Source: Clostridium sp. BJN0001 | GTDB lineage: Bacteria; Bacillota; Clostridia; Clostridiales; Clostridiaceae | Length of the DNA: 64,000 nt | Direction: 5' to 3' | NCBI RefSeq assembly: GCF_022869825.1 | Contig: NZ_CP094971.1 | Coordinates: 1,675,501-1,739,500, forward strand | Shown here: positions 1 to 9,186 of the stretch, piece by piece | How positions within the stretch are numbered: the first letter of the stretch is position 1 | Layout: each line of letters begins with the position of its first letter | Notes under the pieces: model-generated | Database searches by the model: none | What the model saw: the letters and a program-made list of their open reading frames with translations, nothing else | Told to the model about the DNA's origin: nothing | Translations under genes and position numbers: made by a program

Positions 1-753
1 AAGTCTTTTTATACTATTTATTTCTTTTTCTGCAAGTTCCTTAGTATATGTATCGACTTTTGCAAGTCCTTCTCTGAATTTAGTAACTCCTATTGGAACA
101 ACAGCAACTTCTGAAACATATGGGTATAAAGAATATAAATCATTTATAGTCTTTAAAAGTTCCTCTCCATTATTTATATTCGGAATCGAAACAATTTGAG
201 CATTCATTACTATCCCTGCATCAGCAAGTTTTTTCATTCTCTCCATTATGTTTCCTGCGAACCTATTACTTAGCATTTTTTTTCTAAGTTCTTTATTAGT
301 TGTATGGACAGAAACATTTATAGGACTTATATGATACCTTATAATTCTATCTATATCTTCATCTTTCATATTTGTAAGTGTTACAAAGTTTCCTTGAAGG
401 AATGAAAGTCTTGAATCATCATCTTTAAAATAAAGAGTTTGCCTTAATCCTTTTGGAAGCTGATCTATAAAACAAAACATACATTTATTACTACAGCTTT
501 TTGCTTTATCCATTATTCCGCCGCCAAATTCTAATCCTAAATCTTCTCCATATTCTTTTTCAATATCAATATCCCAAACTTCGCCATTGCATTTTTCAAT
601 TTCTATTGTAATTTCTTCATCTGCAGATAAAAATTTATAATCAATAATATCATCTATATTATTACCATCTATCGATAAAAGTATATCATTAACTTCTATC
701 CCTACTTCTTCTCCTATACTGCCTTTATCTACTTTTGTTATAATATTTTTCAT
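1..753 (-). CDS. DUF512 / PDZ-radical SAM protein, 3' end cut by window edge
   Basis: Open frame running from an ATG at 753 off the left edge (251 codons visible). The first 60 or so residues resemble a PDZ-like domain (MKNIITKVDKGS..., VNDILLSIDG). A radical SAM-type cysteine cluster follows at C87, C91 and C94 (CSNKCMFC). Text such as FIDQLPKGLR and SRLSFLQGNFVTLTN is typical of the DUF512 family of Firmicutes and cyanobacterial iron-sulfur proteins, whose reaction is not established. An RBS (GGAGTG) lies just upstream. The gene is separated from phoU by about 160 bases that hold the phoU terminator, so it is probably a separate transcript. The C-terminal DUF512 domain is outside the window, so completeness cannot be judged. 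Confidence 0.8.
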   Translation of the reverse strand, partial: MKNIITKVDKGSIGEEVGIEVNDILLSIDGNNIDDIIDYKFLSADEEITIEIEKCNGEVWDIDIEKEYGEDLGLEFGGGIMDKAKSCSNKCMFCFIDQLPKGLRQTLYFKDDDSRLSFLQGNFVTLTNMKDEDIDRIIRYHISPINVSVHTTNKELRKKMLSNRFAGNIMERMKKLADAGIVMNAQIVSIPNINNGEELLKTINDLYSLYPYVSEVAVVPIGVTKFREGLAKVDTYTKELAEKEINSIKRL

Positions 754-835
754 ATATATCACTCCTATTATAACATACCTTATTTTATTCAAGCATTTCT
801 AATTATATATTAACTATTATTCTATTGCAAATAAA

Positions 836-885
836 AAAAATTTAATAGATAATATAGCTTTATGCTTTATATCCATTAAATTTTT
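836..885 (-). terminator. Probable terminator of pst-phoU operon
   Basis: Downstream of the phoU stop an AT-rich inverted repeat (TTTAATGGATATA paired with a TATATTATC..ATTAAA arm) ends in eight Ts on the minus strand. It is AT-only and has mismatches, so it is a moderate call. Confidence 0.55.
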
Positions 886-916
886 AAAAAACAGATATTA
901 AATTTTAAAAATAATT

Positions 917-1582
917 TTATTCATTTAAATCGACGTAATTTCCACTATTTAAGAATATAGTCCATTCACATATATTTGTTACATGGTCAGCTATTCTCTC
1001 TAAATATTTAATTACAAATAGAAGCTGAGTTCCATTATCAGAAAATGATACATTATTATCTTTTATTTTTTGAACAAGTGCAGAAAATAACTCCTTATAA
1101 TCTTTATCTACAGAATCATCTAATGAACATATTCTATATGCCTCATCTTTATTTTCATCAAGATAGGCGTCTACAGACATTTTTACCATATCTCTTACTT
1201 TTTCTGCCATATCCCATAGTAAGGTAAATGTCTGATCTTTTTCATTTATTTTGCAGTTTATTCTTTTTACGACCTTACATATATCAACTGCATGATCTGC
1301 CATTCTTTCAAGATCAGTTACAATTTTAGATGCTGTAAAAACTCTTCTTAAATCTGTTGCAAGTGGCTGCTCTGCTGCAATATATTTAATACATGCATCT
1401 TCAAGTTCCTTTTGAAGATTATCTACCTTGTCATCATCTTTTATTATTTTATTAGCGATTTCAATATCGCATAATTTTAAAGATACAATACTCTTATATA
1501 TCTGTTTTTCTACAAGATTTGTCATAGTCATTAATTTATCATTAATAACTTTGACTCTTGCATCATTTGAACCTCTTGTCAT
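917..1582 (-). CDS. phoU: Phosphate transport system accessory protein PhoU
   Basis: Predicted 221 aa cytoplasmic helical-bundle protein that links the Pst transporter to the PhoR kinase and signals phosphate sufficiency. Two PhoU repeats are visible, each with the metal-binding signature (DLERMADHAVDIC in the first half, YLERIADHVTNICEW near the end). I chose the ATG at 1582 (MTRGSNDARV...) because AAGGAG lies 10 bases upstream; the longer reading from 1606 would place that RBS inside the gene. With this start the gene begins 16 bases after the pstB stop. Last gene of the pstSCAB-phoU operon; length is normal for the family. Confidence 0.95.
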   Translation of the reverse strand: MTRGSNDARVKVINDKLMTMTNLVEKQIYKSIVSLKLCDIEIANKIIKDDDKVDNLQKELEDACIKYIAAEQPLATDLRRVFTASKIVTDLERMADHAVDICKVVKRINCKINEKDQTFTLLWDMAEKVRDMVKMSVDAYLDENKDEAYRICSLDDSVDKDYKELFSALVQKIKDNNVSFSDNGTQLLFVIKYLERIADHVTNICEWTIFLNSGNYVDLNE

Positions 1583-1598
1583 ATTATTAACACTCCTT

Positions 1599-2348
1599 TT
1601 AACCAAATCTTCCTGTTATATAATCCTCTGTCCTTTTATCTCTTGGTTTATAAAAAATATCTTCAGTTTTACCAAATTCAACTACTTCACCATTTAAGAA
1701 AAATGCTGTCTTGTCAGCAATTCTTCCAGCCTGCTGCATATTATGAGTTACTATTATTACAGTATATTCTTTCTTTAATTCATCCATAAGATTTTCAACT
1801 TTGCTTGTTGAAATAGGATCAAGGGCAGATGTAGGTTCATCCATTAATATAACCTCAGGTGATACTGCAAGTGTTCTCGCAATACAAAGTCTCTGTTGCT
1901 GTCCTCCTGAAAGTCTCATTGCACTATCTTTTAATCTGTCTTTTGTTTCATCAAAAAGAGCAGCCTTTCTTAAACTCTTCTCTACTATCTCGTCAAGAGA
2001 TACTTTATTTTTATTTCCATGTATTCTTGGTCCATAAGCTATATTATCATATATAGACATTGGGAAAGGATTCGGTCTTTGAAACACCATTCCTATACGC
2101 TTTCTAAGTGTTATCTCATCATAATCTTTATAAATGTCTTTTCCTTCAAATAATACCTTTCCTTCAATTCTTACACATTCAATTAAATCATTCATTCTAT
2201 TTAATGTTCTTAAAAATGTAGATTTTCCACATCCCGATGGACCTATAAGTGCTGTAACTTCATTTTTGTTTATATCTAAATTTATTTCTTTAAGGGCTTT
2301 ATTGTCTCCATAATAAAGAGATAAATCATTAGTTGTTATAATTCCCAT
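1599..2348 (-). CDS. pstB: Phosphate ABC transporter ATP-binding protein PstB
   Basis: 249 aa ATPase that powers high-affinity phosphate import on the inner face of the membrane. Walker [10 protein letters not shown] is at residues 36-44, the ABC signature [16 protein letters not shown] near 146, followed by Walker [13 protein letters not shown] and the switch histidine in [10 protein letters not shown]. The stretch TLNRMNDLI after Walker A is the PstB-specific hallmark. It follows pstA by 7 bases and precedes phoU, matching the usual operon order. All catalytic motifs are intact and the length is that expected. Confidence 0.97.
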   Translation of the reverse strand: MGIITTNDLSLYYGDNKALKEINLDINKNEVTALIGPSGCGKSTFLRTLNRMNDLIECVRIEGKVLFEGKDIYKDYDEITLRKRIGMVFQRPNPFPMSIYDNIAYGPRIHGNKNKVSLDEIVEKSLRKAALFDETKDRLKDSAMRLSGGQQQRLCIARTLAVSPEVILMDEPTSALDPISTSKVENLMDELKKEYTVIIVTHNMQQAGRIADKTAFFLNGEVVEFGKTEDIFYKPRDKRTEDYITGRFG

Positions 2349-2355
2349 AATAATC

Positions 2356-3240
2356 CTACTTTCCTTGATAAACTTTGATTATCCTATTCCCAATGAGTCT
2401 TGCAGATAAATTAAAAATTAATACTATAATCATTAATACTGCTGCAGTTCCATTTGCTATAGCAACTGCATCTGGAACTATTCCTTCAGAATTTAGTTTC
2501 CAAATATGAACTGCTAAAGTTTCTGCTGGTCTAAATAACGAAAATGCTGATTTGCTTCCTGTAAAACTTAGCATATCAAATTTAAAATTTGCAGAAGATA
2601 GTCCTGCTGTGTATAGAAAAGCTGCTGCTTCTCCAAATATTCTTCCTGATGCTAAAATAATTCCTGTAATTATTTCTCCAATTGCTGATTTAATTGTTAT
2701 TTTACATAATGTCTGCCATCTTGTGGCTCCAAGCCCAAGTGATGCTTCCTTTACTTTAAGTGAAGCTGCTCTTATAGCATTTTCTGAAACTCTTGTCATT
2801 GCTGGAATATTTAATATACTTACTGATAATGCACCTGCAAGTATTGAATATCCCATATCCATAAAGTTAACAAATATAAGAAGTCCAAACATACCTATTA
2901 CTATAGAAGGAAGAGATGACATTGTTTCAAGTGACATTGATATAAAATTAAGTATTTTACCTTCTTTTGCATATTCTGCAAGATATATTCCTGCACCGAT
3001 TCCTATCGGAATAGTAATTAAAAGAGATATAAATAACATATAGAAAGAGTTAAAAAGCTGTATTCCAATACCTCCGCCTGCTCCTGTAAGCTTAGTTTTC
3101 CCAAAGATAAATGAAAATTTCAGCATTGGATAACCTTTATATAAAATGTATGCAATAAATGCTACTAGTATGAAAATTACAAATGCACTTATAACATAGA
3201 AAAAGTATGTCATTAATTTATCCATTTTTTTTGCATTCAT
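2356..3240 (-). CDS. pstA: Phosphate ABC transporter permease PstA
   Basis: 294 aa integral membrane permease with about six hydrophobic segments, paired with PstC to form the phosphate channel. The cytoplasmic EAA loop that docks on PstB is visible as [17 protein letters not shown]. The ATG at 3240 (MNAKKMDKL...) is preferred over the upstream in-frame start at 3261 because GGGAGG sits 7 bases before it; this also removes the overlap with pstC. The same [13 protein letters not shown] text occurs in PstC, consistent with the two permeases being paralogues. Confidence 0.95.
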   Translation of the reverse strand: MNAKKMDKLMTYFFYVISAFVIFILVAFIAYILYKGYPMLKFSFIFGKTKLTGAGGGIGIQLFNSFYMLFISLLITIPIGIGAGIYLAEYAKEGKILNFISMSLETMSSLPSIVIGMFGLLIFVNFMDMGYSILAGALSVSILNIPAMTRVSENAIRAASLKVKEASLGLGATRWQTLCKITIKSAIGEIITGIILASGRIFGEAAAFLYTAGLSSANFKFDMLSFTGSKSAFSLFRPAETLAVHIWKLNSEGIVPDAVAIANGTAAVLMIIVLIFNLSARLIGNRIIKVYQGK

Positions 3241-3241
3241 G

Positions 3242-4129
3242 TTATTTTCCTCCCTTATCAATTCTTCTTACAATAACTATAAATCCAAACGATATAATAA
3301 GAAGAATCATTGCAAGAGACCATAATGCATCATTCCATACTGTTCCTCCAACTGTATTTGACATATCCATTGTAAGAATACTTGTAAGAGTTGACATAGA
3401 TGATGTAAGGCTATTTGGAATTTTTATTGTATTTCCTATAACCATCTGTACTGCAAGTGCCTCTCCAAAAGCTCTTGCTATACCTAAAATTACTCCTGTT
3501 AAAATACCTCTTCTTGAGCCAGGGACTATAACTTTATATATTGTCTGCCATCTTGTAGCTCCAAGTCCATATGATGCTTCAATATGATCTTTTGGTATTG
3601 TTTTTACAGCATCTATAGAAAGTGTTGCTATTGTGGGAAGAATCATAAGTGCAAGTACGAGTATTCCTGAAAGTAGTGAAAACCCAGTACCACTAAAATG
3701 ATTTTTCACAAAAGGAACTAAAACTGATATTCCAACCCATCCATATACTACAGATGGAATTCCAACTAAAATCTCAAGAGCCGGTTTCATTATTACTCTT
3801 CCAAATCTCTTTGATATTATATTTACAAACACAGCAAGTGAAATTGCAACAGGTGCACTAAGTATTACTGCACCTGCTGAAACAAATACTGAACCTATAA
3901 TGAAAGAGAGAGCTCCAAAGGAAGGTGTCTCATCTCCTGGATTCCAATTATTTTTAAATATAAAATTTATAAAGCTGTATTTATCTGCAATAAATAGATT
4001 TAATCCTTTAATAAAAATGAATACTATGATTGCAATTGTAATTCCTATTATTAGAAAGGCACAAGCTATTGAAAATAACTTTCCTATATATTCATTTTTA
4101 AACTTTTCCTTTAAGCTTCTTTTTTCCAT
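3242..4129 (-). CDS. pstC: Phosphate ABC transporter permease PstC
   Basis: 295 aa integral membrane permease and partner of PstA. A charged N-terminus precedes the first membrane segment (around residues 17-40); the region NNWNPGDETPSFGALSFIIGS is characteristic of PstC. The EAA-loop reads [25 protein letters not shown]. Order pstS-pstC-pstA-pstB-phoU is the standard one. Stop lies one base from the chosen pstA start, so translation is probably coupled. Confidence 0.95.
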   Translation of the reverse strand: MEKRSLKEKFKNEYIGKLFSIACAFLIIGITIAIIVFIFIKGLNLFIADKYSFINFIFKNNWNPGDETPSFGALSFIIGSVFVSAGAVILSAPVAISLAVFVNIISKRFGRVIMKPALEILVGIPSVVYGWVGISVLVPFVKNHFSGTGFSLLSGILVLALMILPTIATLSIDAVKTIPKDHIEASYGLGATRWQTIYKVIVPGSRRGILTGVILGIARAFGEALAVQMVIGNTIKIPNSLTSSMSTLTSILTMDMSNTVGGTVWNDALWSLAMILLIISFGFIVIVRRIDKGGK

Positions 4130-4146
4130 TATTTATCATCCTTTAT

Positions 4147-5064
4147 TTATTCTTTAACTTTCATATCACTTATAGAAACAAATCCTAAATTGTCTACAAT
4201 TTCCTTTACTTCACTACTTGAAATGTAATCAATAAACTGTTTAGAAAGTCCTTTTGCTTCACCTTTTGTATACATATGTCCCCATGACCAGAACTTATAT
4301 GATCCGTCTGCAATACTGTTTTTCTCAGCACTAACACCATCAATCTTAGTTGCTACAATTCCAGCATTTTTAGCATCATCACCATTTAAATATGCAAGTC
4401 CTAAGTAACTAATTGCACCTTCATTTTGTTTCATAGCTGATAAAACAGCTCCATTTGAATCTTGCATAATTCCTATAGCATCATTTTCTTTAGTTCCATC
4501 TAATAATTTCTTTTCAAATGTTGCTCTAGTTCCTGATCCGTCTTTTCTATGGATAACAAAGATTTCTTGATCTTTTCCTCCAACTTCCTTCCAGTTTTTA
4601 ATTTCTCCAAGGAATATTTTCTTTATCTGATCTTTTGTTAAGTTATCTACTCCAACTGATTTATTTACTGCAATTGCAAAGCTTTCAGCAACAACTTGAT
4701 GATCAACTAATGTAGAAGCTTTATCTTTATCTAATTTCTCTTCTGCAAAAATATCTGAGTTTCCTATGTCTACTGTTCCATCCATTACCTGAGTAAGTCC
4801 TGTACCAGATCCACCTGCCTGAGCACTTATTGAAGCATCAGGATATTTAGCATTAAATTTTTCTATTGCTTGTTCCATTAGTGGAAGTAATGCTGAAGAT
4901 CCGCTTACTGTAATAGATCCTGCTATCTCTTCACTTGTTTCTTCACTTTTTGTAGAAGTACTATCGTTAGATCCTCCATTAAGTGAACCACAGCCTGCCA
5001 TTGCAAAGCCCATTGACATTGTAAGTAAAGTACTCATACAAATTTTTAACATTTTCTTTTTCAT
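4147..5064 (-). CDS. pstS: Phosphate-binding lipoprotein PstS
   Basis: 305 aa extracellular phosphate receptor anchored as a lipoprotein. It has a signal peptide and a lipobox AGC with the acylated cysteine at residue 25, then a Ser/Thr/Glu-rich linker to about residue 48. The binding fold follows with typical phosphate contacts SGSSALLPL, GGSGTG and KDGSGTRATFE. It is the first gene of the operon and has a strong RBS (GGAGG). The region upstream carries four TTAACA-type repeats (see PHO boxes), so it is probably induced by PhoP under phosphate limitation. Confidence 0.95.
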   Translation of the reverse strand: MKKKMLKICMSTLLTMSMGFAMAGCGSLNGGSNDSTSTKSEETSEEIAGSITVSGSSALLPLMEQAIEKFNAKYPDASISAQAGGSGTGLTQVMDGTVDIGNSDIFAEEKLDKDKASTLVDHQVVAESFAIAVNKSVGVDNLTKDQIKKIFLGEIKNWKEVGGKDQEIFVIHRKDGSGTRATFEKKLLDGTKENDAIGIMQDSNGAVLSAMKQNEGAISYLGLAYLNGDDAKNAGIVATKIDGVSAEKNSIADGSYKFWSWGHMYTKGEAKGLSKQFIDYISSSEVKEIVDNLGFVSISDMKVKE

Positions 5065-5128
5065 AAAAAACCTCCAAAGTTTTTACTAAAATTTTTATTT
5101 TTTTCACTTTAATTTTCTGTACAAGTTT

Positions 5129-5203
5129 ATAATACTCATTTTTTATTAAATCACTATTAACTTAATGTTAAGTTATATTATGCCTTTGTTAAATACTTGT
5201 TAA
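5129..5203 (-). promoter_or_regulatory. Candidate PhoP-regulated pstS promoter with four PHO-box repeats
   Basis: Reading the minus strand there are four near-identical hexamers: TTAACA (5198-5203), TTAACA (5187-5192), TTAACA (5166-5171) and TTAATA (5155-5160). Within each pair the spacer is exactly 5 bases (11-base period); the pairs are 21 bases apart, so about two helical turns. This matches the Bacillus PhoP-box pattern TT(A/T)ACA with about 5-base spacers. A -10-like TATTAT (5129-5134) lies 20 bases after the last repeat, so the repeats occupy the -35 position expected of an activated promoter. PhoP is encoded next door. Confidence 0.7.
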
Positions 5204-5319
5204 GCCATATTGCTACTTTGCATAATATTAATCTAAAAAACAAATACTATGATACTTATTCATTAAATATGTTTCCCCATAAGCTTTGAAAATATTATAA
5301 ATAATTATAATATAATAAT

Positions 5320-5371
5320 AAAAAAAGCTGCATAAGATTGAATTTTTTAATCAATCTTATGCGGCTTTTTT
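5320..5371 (-). terminator. Terminator after phoR
   Basis: Near-perfect 15-bp stem, GCCGCATAAGATTGA with its complement (one mismatch), flanked by A and T tracts on both sides. It lies 12 bases after the phoR stop and ends in a T-run on the minus strand. The symmetrical tracts would let it work in both directions, but no plus-strand gene needs it. Confidence 0.9.
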
Positions 5372-5382
5372 ATAATTTTCAA

Positions 5383-7101
5383 TTAATTTACAGGTATAAT
5401 AACTGTAAATGTACTTCCTTTAGTAATCTCACTTTTAACATCAAGATTACCATTAAATGTCTTTACAATGTGTTTAACAATAGCAAGGCCTAATCCTGTG
5501 CCTCCTGTTCCTCCCTTTTTACGTGATTTATCAACACGATAGAATCTTTCAAATATTCTTGATATGTCTTCCTCTGGTATTCCAATACCATTATCTGAAA
5601 CTATAAAATAATAAAATCTATTTTTACTATAGCTTTTAACATCTATAGTTTTTTCATCTTTTTGAGGGTCAGAATACTTTATTGCATTTTCAATTAAATT
5701 TAATGTCATTTGATAAAACTTATCTTTATCTCCTAGTATAAGTTCACTATTATCACTTTCATAATTAATCTTAACATTTTTCTTAATAGCCATATCCTTT
5801 ACCATATCAAATACCGTGTCCAAAACAGTATCTGGAAGAAATTCATCTACATCACAAACTAGATTGCTTTCAATATTAGATAGGACAAGAATATCATTTA
5901 TAAGTCTTGTGAGTCTTTCAGCTTCATTATTTATAATATCTAAAAATTTATTTCTTGTTTTATCATCGTTAACTATCCTTAAAGTCTCCGCAAATCCTTT
6001 AATTGATGTAAGTGGAGTTTTAAGTTCATGAGATACGTTGGCAACAAATTGTGATCTCATAAGTTCAACTCTCTTCATGTCAGTTATATCCTGAAAGTTT
6101 ATTACAAGTCCTATTTTCTGATCAAAACTCAAAAGTTCAGATTTGCTTACTCTTAAATCACGTTCAATTGGATGGAGCACTTTTATTTCTTCTGTAGTCT
6201 TTGAATCATCTTCAAGAAAACTTTTTATATCATAATCACTAAGACATGATAAGATATTTTTATTCTGAACATTCTTTTTTATGCCTAAAAGCCTATATGC
6301 AGAAGGATTAATCGATATAATATTATTTTCATTATCGACTGCAATAATACCTCCAACCATACTTTTTAAAATTGATTCTAATTTTTCCTGCTTATCAACT
6401 ACTTCTTTAATCTTAAGCTGAAGTTCATCTGCCATATCATTAAAACTTTCAGCTAGTACCCCAAGTTCATCATTAGTTTTAACATCAGCACGAATCTTAT
6501 AGTTTCCATTTTTCATTTTAAGTGTTGCCTCTTCAAGATTTTTTATAGGCTGCACTATTCTCTTAATAAATCTTAATGAAATAACTAATCCAAATATAAG
6601 TATCACAGCTAAAATCAAAATATAATACTGTACATTTTCTTTTTGAAATACTTTCATCATTTTTATAGGCACAGAAGTTCTTATTATAAGATTGTCATCT
6701 ATCCTAGTTGCACAATACATATAACTAGCTTTCATAGTACTGCTATACCTTATTGAATATGCACTTCCATTTTCTATAGCATCTTGAACTTCAAGTCTTG
6801 ATAAATGATTTTCTAACGTATTTACTTGATTGTCAAAAAGAACTTCTCCACTAATATCAATAAGCGTAATTCTGACATTCACATCATTTATTTTTATATC
6901 TAAATTTGAAAGTCCATTAAATTCTTCATCATCTTTTAAATAATTAGTCTGTTCTATTAAATAATTATAATTTTTTAACTGCTGTTTAGTATTTTCTATT
7001 TCATCAAGATTAGTTAATAAAATAAAGAATGAACCTGCAATTAGTGCACAAAATAATATTATTGTAAATACAAAAATTAAAATTTTATTTTTCATAATCA
7101 T
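5383..7101 (-). CDS. phoR: Phosphate-sensing histidine kinase PhoR
   Basis: 572 aa membrane sensor kinase. Order of parts: TM1 around residues 7-29, an extracytoplasmic sensor domain to about 155, TM2 around 158-177, HAMP linker (RIVQPIKNLEEAT), a PAS domain (GGIIAVDNENNIISINPSAYRLLGI), HisKA with the phospho-acceptor histidine in FVANVSHELKTPLTSIKGFAETL, then HATPase_c with N-box NLIENAIKYS and G-box DNGIGIPEEDISRIFERFYRVD. The start overlaps the phoP stop by one base (TAATG); an ATG two codons further in is an alternative. Position next to pstSCAB-phoU supports phosphate control rather than another two-component role. Confidence 0.93.
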   Translation of the reverse strand: MIMKNKILIFVFTIILFCALIAGSFFILLTNLDEIENTKQQLKNYNYLIEQTNYLKDDEEFNGLSNLDIKINDVNVRITLIDISGEVLFDNQVNTLENHLSRLEVQDAIENGSAYSIRYSSTMKASYMYCATRIDDNLIIRTSVPIKMMKVFQKENVQYYILILAVILIFGLVISLRFIKRIVQPIKNLEEATLKMKNGNYKIRADVKTNDELGVLAESFNDMADELQLKIKEVVDKQEKLESILKSMVGGIIAVDNENNIISINPSAYRLLGIKKNVQNKNILSCLSDYDIKSFLEDDSKTTEEIKVLHPIERDLRVSKSELLSFDQKIGLVINFQDITDMKRVELMRSQFVANVSHELKTPLTSIKGFAETLRIVNDDKTRNKFLDIINNEAERLTRLINDILVLSNIESNLVCDVDEFLPDTVLDTVFDMVKDMAIKKNVKINYESDNSELILGDKDKFYQMTLNLIENAIKYSDPQKDEKTIDVKSYSKNRFYYFIVSDNGIGIPEEDISRIFERFYRVDKSRKKGGTGGTGLGLAIVKHIVKTFNGNLDVKSEITKGSTFTVIIPVN

Positions 7102-7799
7102 TACGCGTTAAATCTATAACCTACTCCTCTTATAGTTTCTATAAATTTAGGATTTTTATCATCCTTTTCAATCTTCTTTCTTAAATATCTAATATGGACA
7201 TCTACTGTTCTTGTCTCGCCTATATATTCATATCCCCATATTTTATCTAAAAGAACTTCTCTTTTTAAAATTTTCCCCTTATTTCTTATAAGCATTGCTA
7301 GTAGCTCAAACTCTTTTAAAGTAAGATCAATCTTCTTTCCATCTTTAAACACTTCATGTCTTTCAAAATCAACTTTAAGATATGAATTTTCAAAAATTCC
7401 ATTTATATCACTTTTTTGAATCGGTGATTTTCTTCTAAGAACTGCCTTAACTCTTGCTAAAAGTTCTCTTACTGAAAATGGCTTTGTTATATAATCATCA
7501 GCTCCAAGTTCAAGACCAAGAACTTTGTCTAGTTCTTCACTCTTCGCTGTAATCATTATTATTCCAGTATTTATTGTATCTGGATTCTTCTTTATTTCCT
7601 TGCATACATCTAAACCATCTATACCAGGAAGCATAAGATCAAGCAGAATCAAATCTGGTTTCTCTTGATTTGCTATTTTTAATGCTTCTATTCCATCTCC
7701 TGCTGAAAATACATTATATTCTGAATTTTCAAGATTAAATCTTAAAAGTTCAACTATATTTTCTTCATCATCAACTATTAGAATTTTTTCTTTTGCCAT
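7101..7799 (-). CDS. phoP: Phosphate response regulator PhoP (OmpR family)
   Basis: 232 aa DNA-binding regulator. The receiver domain has the acidic pocket (LIVDDEEN), phospho-acceptor D54 in LILLDLMLPG and the conserved lysine in YITKPFSVRELLARVKAVLRR. The C-terminal winged helix ends in RTVDVHIRYLRKKIE and FIETIRGVGYRFNA, as in PhoB/PhoP. Expected to bind the repeats upstream of pstS. It follows pgeF by 12 bases and overlaps phoR by one base, so the three are probably one transcript. Confidence 0.93.
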   Translation of the reverse strand: MAKEKILIVDDEENIVELLRFNLENSEYNVFSAGDGIEALKIANQEKPDLILLDLMLPGIDGLDVCKEIKKNPDTINTGIIMITAKSEELDKVLGLELGADDYITKPFSVRELLARVKAVLRRKSPIQKSDINGIFENSYLKVDFERHEVFKDGKKIDLTLKEFELLAMLIRNKGKILKREVLLDKIWGYEYIGETRTVDVHIRYLRKKIEKDDKNPKFIETIRGVGYRFNA

Positions 7800-7811
7800 A
7801 ATTACTCCCCT

Positions 7812-8555
7812 TTACTTTAAATATACAAAGGCAAACATTCTTCCATATGAACCTTCGCTCTTTCTATATGAATAAAGTTTAATTTTGCTGCTACAATATG
7901 TGCATAAATCTATAGAATTTATATTACTTTCTAATATACCAGCTTTATTTAAATCACTTTCTATACAGGTTTCCATAGATAAGTTATTTTTAAATATTAA
8001 CTTGTCCTTTTTTATATAATTCTTCTTTTCTATAAATTTTTCTCTAAGGTCTTTAGAAACTTCATAACAGCATTTTCTTATATGTGGTCCAATATATGCT
8101 TTAATATTTTCAGGATTAACATTATATTTTTTTTTCATACATTCTACTGTCTTTAAAGTAATTGACTCATATGTTCCTCTCCATCCACTATGGATCGCTG
8201 CACATACTCCATCTTTTTTAGAAATTAAAATAATAGGAACACAATCTGCTGTGAAAACTCCTATAATAGTATTTTTTAAATTTGTAATAAGTGCATCTGC
8301 TTCAGAGTCTTTAACTTCATATTTATTTTCAGAATTAACTTCTAAAACTTTATCACTATGTATTTGTTTTAAATATATAATATCGTTAACTTTAAATTCT
8401 TCTTTAAGTGAATTTAAATTATTAACTCCAATATCTGTTGCTCTGTTAAAACTTCTACCACATTCTGCATTTGTAAAAACTATTTTATACATACTATCAT
8501 CTGCAATTAAATAGTCCTTTTTCATTATCATAGAATCTGCTTTTATTATATTCAC
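7812..8555 (-). CDS. pgeF: Polyphenol oxidase / multicopper-fold purine nucleoside phosphorylase family (YfiH, PgeF)
   Basis: 247 aa protein of the DUF152/laccase-domain family; characterised members cleave purine nucleosides or edit peptidoglycan precursors. Signature segments are TADCVPIILISKKDGVCAAIHSGWRGT (zinc and active-site region) and AYIGPHIRKCCYEVS. The start is GTG at 8555, with AGGAGG 7 bases upstream. It heads a pgeF-phoP-phoR arrangement; whether it has any functional link to phosphate sensing is not shown by the sequence. Confidence 0.85.
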   Translation of the reverse strand: MNIIKADSMIMKKDYLIADDSMYKIVFTNAECGRSFNRATDIGVNNLNSLKEEFKVNDIIYLKQIHSDKVLEVNSENKYEVKDSEADALITNLKNTIIGVFTADCVPIILISKKDGVCAAIHSGWRGTYESITLKTVECMKKKYNVNPENIKAYIGPHIRKCCYEVSKDLREKFIEKKNYIKKDKLIFKNNLSMETCIESDLNKAGILESNINSIDLCTYCSSKIKLYSYRKSEGSYGRMFAFVYLK

Positions 8556-8644
8556 AAAATTCCTCCTAATTTAATATTAACATTTATTCAAATATAAATT
8601 TTATTTTTAACTAAATTTTAACCTATATATAACATCTATAGATA

Positions 8645-8672
8645 AAAATAGGGACTAATAGTCCCTATTTTT
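8645..8672 (-). terminator. Terminator of nrdR, overlapping its stop codon
   Basis: Stem AAATAGGGACT / AGTCCCTATTT with a short ATT loop followed by Ts on the minus strand. The 5' arm contains the nrdR TAG stop at 8665-8667. Confidence 0.9.
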
Positions 8673-9120
8673 TTGGTATAAGATTTTTTATTTCCTCTAA
8701 AAAAGTATTTATATCTTTAAACTGTCTATATACAGATGCAAATCTTACATATGAGATTTCATCTAGTTCTTTTAATCTTATCATAACCATTTCTCCTATT
8801 TGTTTTGATGCAATTTCTGTAACCATAGTATTTGAAATGGTTTTTTCTATATCATCTGCAATACATTCAATTTGTTTTCTAGATACAGGCCTTTTTTGAC
8901 ATGCAATAATAAGGCCTTTTATAATCTTATCCTTATTAAAATTTTCTCTTGTTTGATCTTTTTTGACAACTAAAATAGGAAAATCTTCTATCTTTTCATA
9001 TGTAGTAAACCTTTTTGAACACTTTAAGCATTCTCTTCTTCTCCTAATTGTAGTATTATCATCTGTAGATCTTGTATCTATTACTTTACTTTCTCCATAT
9101 GCACAAAATGGACACTTCAT
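8665..9120 (-). CDS. nrdR: Transcriptional repressor NrdR
   Basis: 151 aa ATP/dATP-sensing repressor of ribonucleotide reductase genes. A zinc ribbon is formed by C3, C6, C31 and C34 (CPFC ... CLKC), followed by the ATP-cone domain (PILVVKKDQTRENFNKDKIIKGLIIACQKRPVS). I start at the ATG at 9120 (MKCPFC...) because every NrdR begins directly with the zinc ribbon; the upstream extension to 9162 is not family-like. No NrdR box partner gene (nrd) lies in the window. The stop codon is inside the terminator stem. Confidence 0.95.
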   Translation of the reverse strand: MKCPFCAYGESKVIDTRSTDDNTTIRRRRECLKCSKRFTTYEKIEDFPILVVKKDQTRENFNKDKIIKGLIIACQKRPVSRKQIECIADDIEKTISNTMVTEIASKQIGEMVMIRLKELDEISYVRFASVYRQFKDINTFLEEIKNLIPKK

Positions 9121-9186
9121 TGTTTCACCCACCAAACTAAGTATTATAGCTTTATTATACATATTTTATGTTTTTTTTTCTACATC

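Larger units (their letters stand above)
5065..5382. other. Intergenic region between phoR and pstS
   Basis: 318 bases without a gene. It contains the PHO-box promoter of pstS (5129-5203) and the phoR terminator (5320-5371). The remaining sequence, about 5204-5319, is plain AT-rich DNA in which I see no ORF or conserved signal. Confidence 0.7.

Noticed and set aside
2552..3043. Plus-strand open frame of 163 codons
   Set aside because: Lies wholly antisense to pstA in another frame, has no RBS and its product is compositionally like a complement of a membrane gene. Same reasoning for plus-strand frames at 3207-3587, 12682-13056, 17119-17562, 8963-9457 and 59368-59853.
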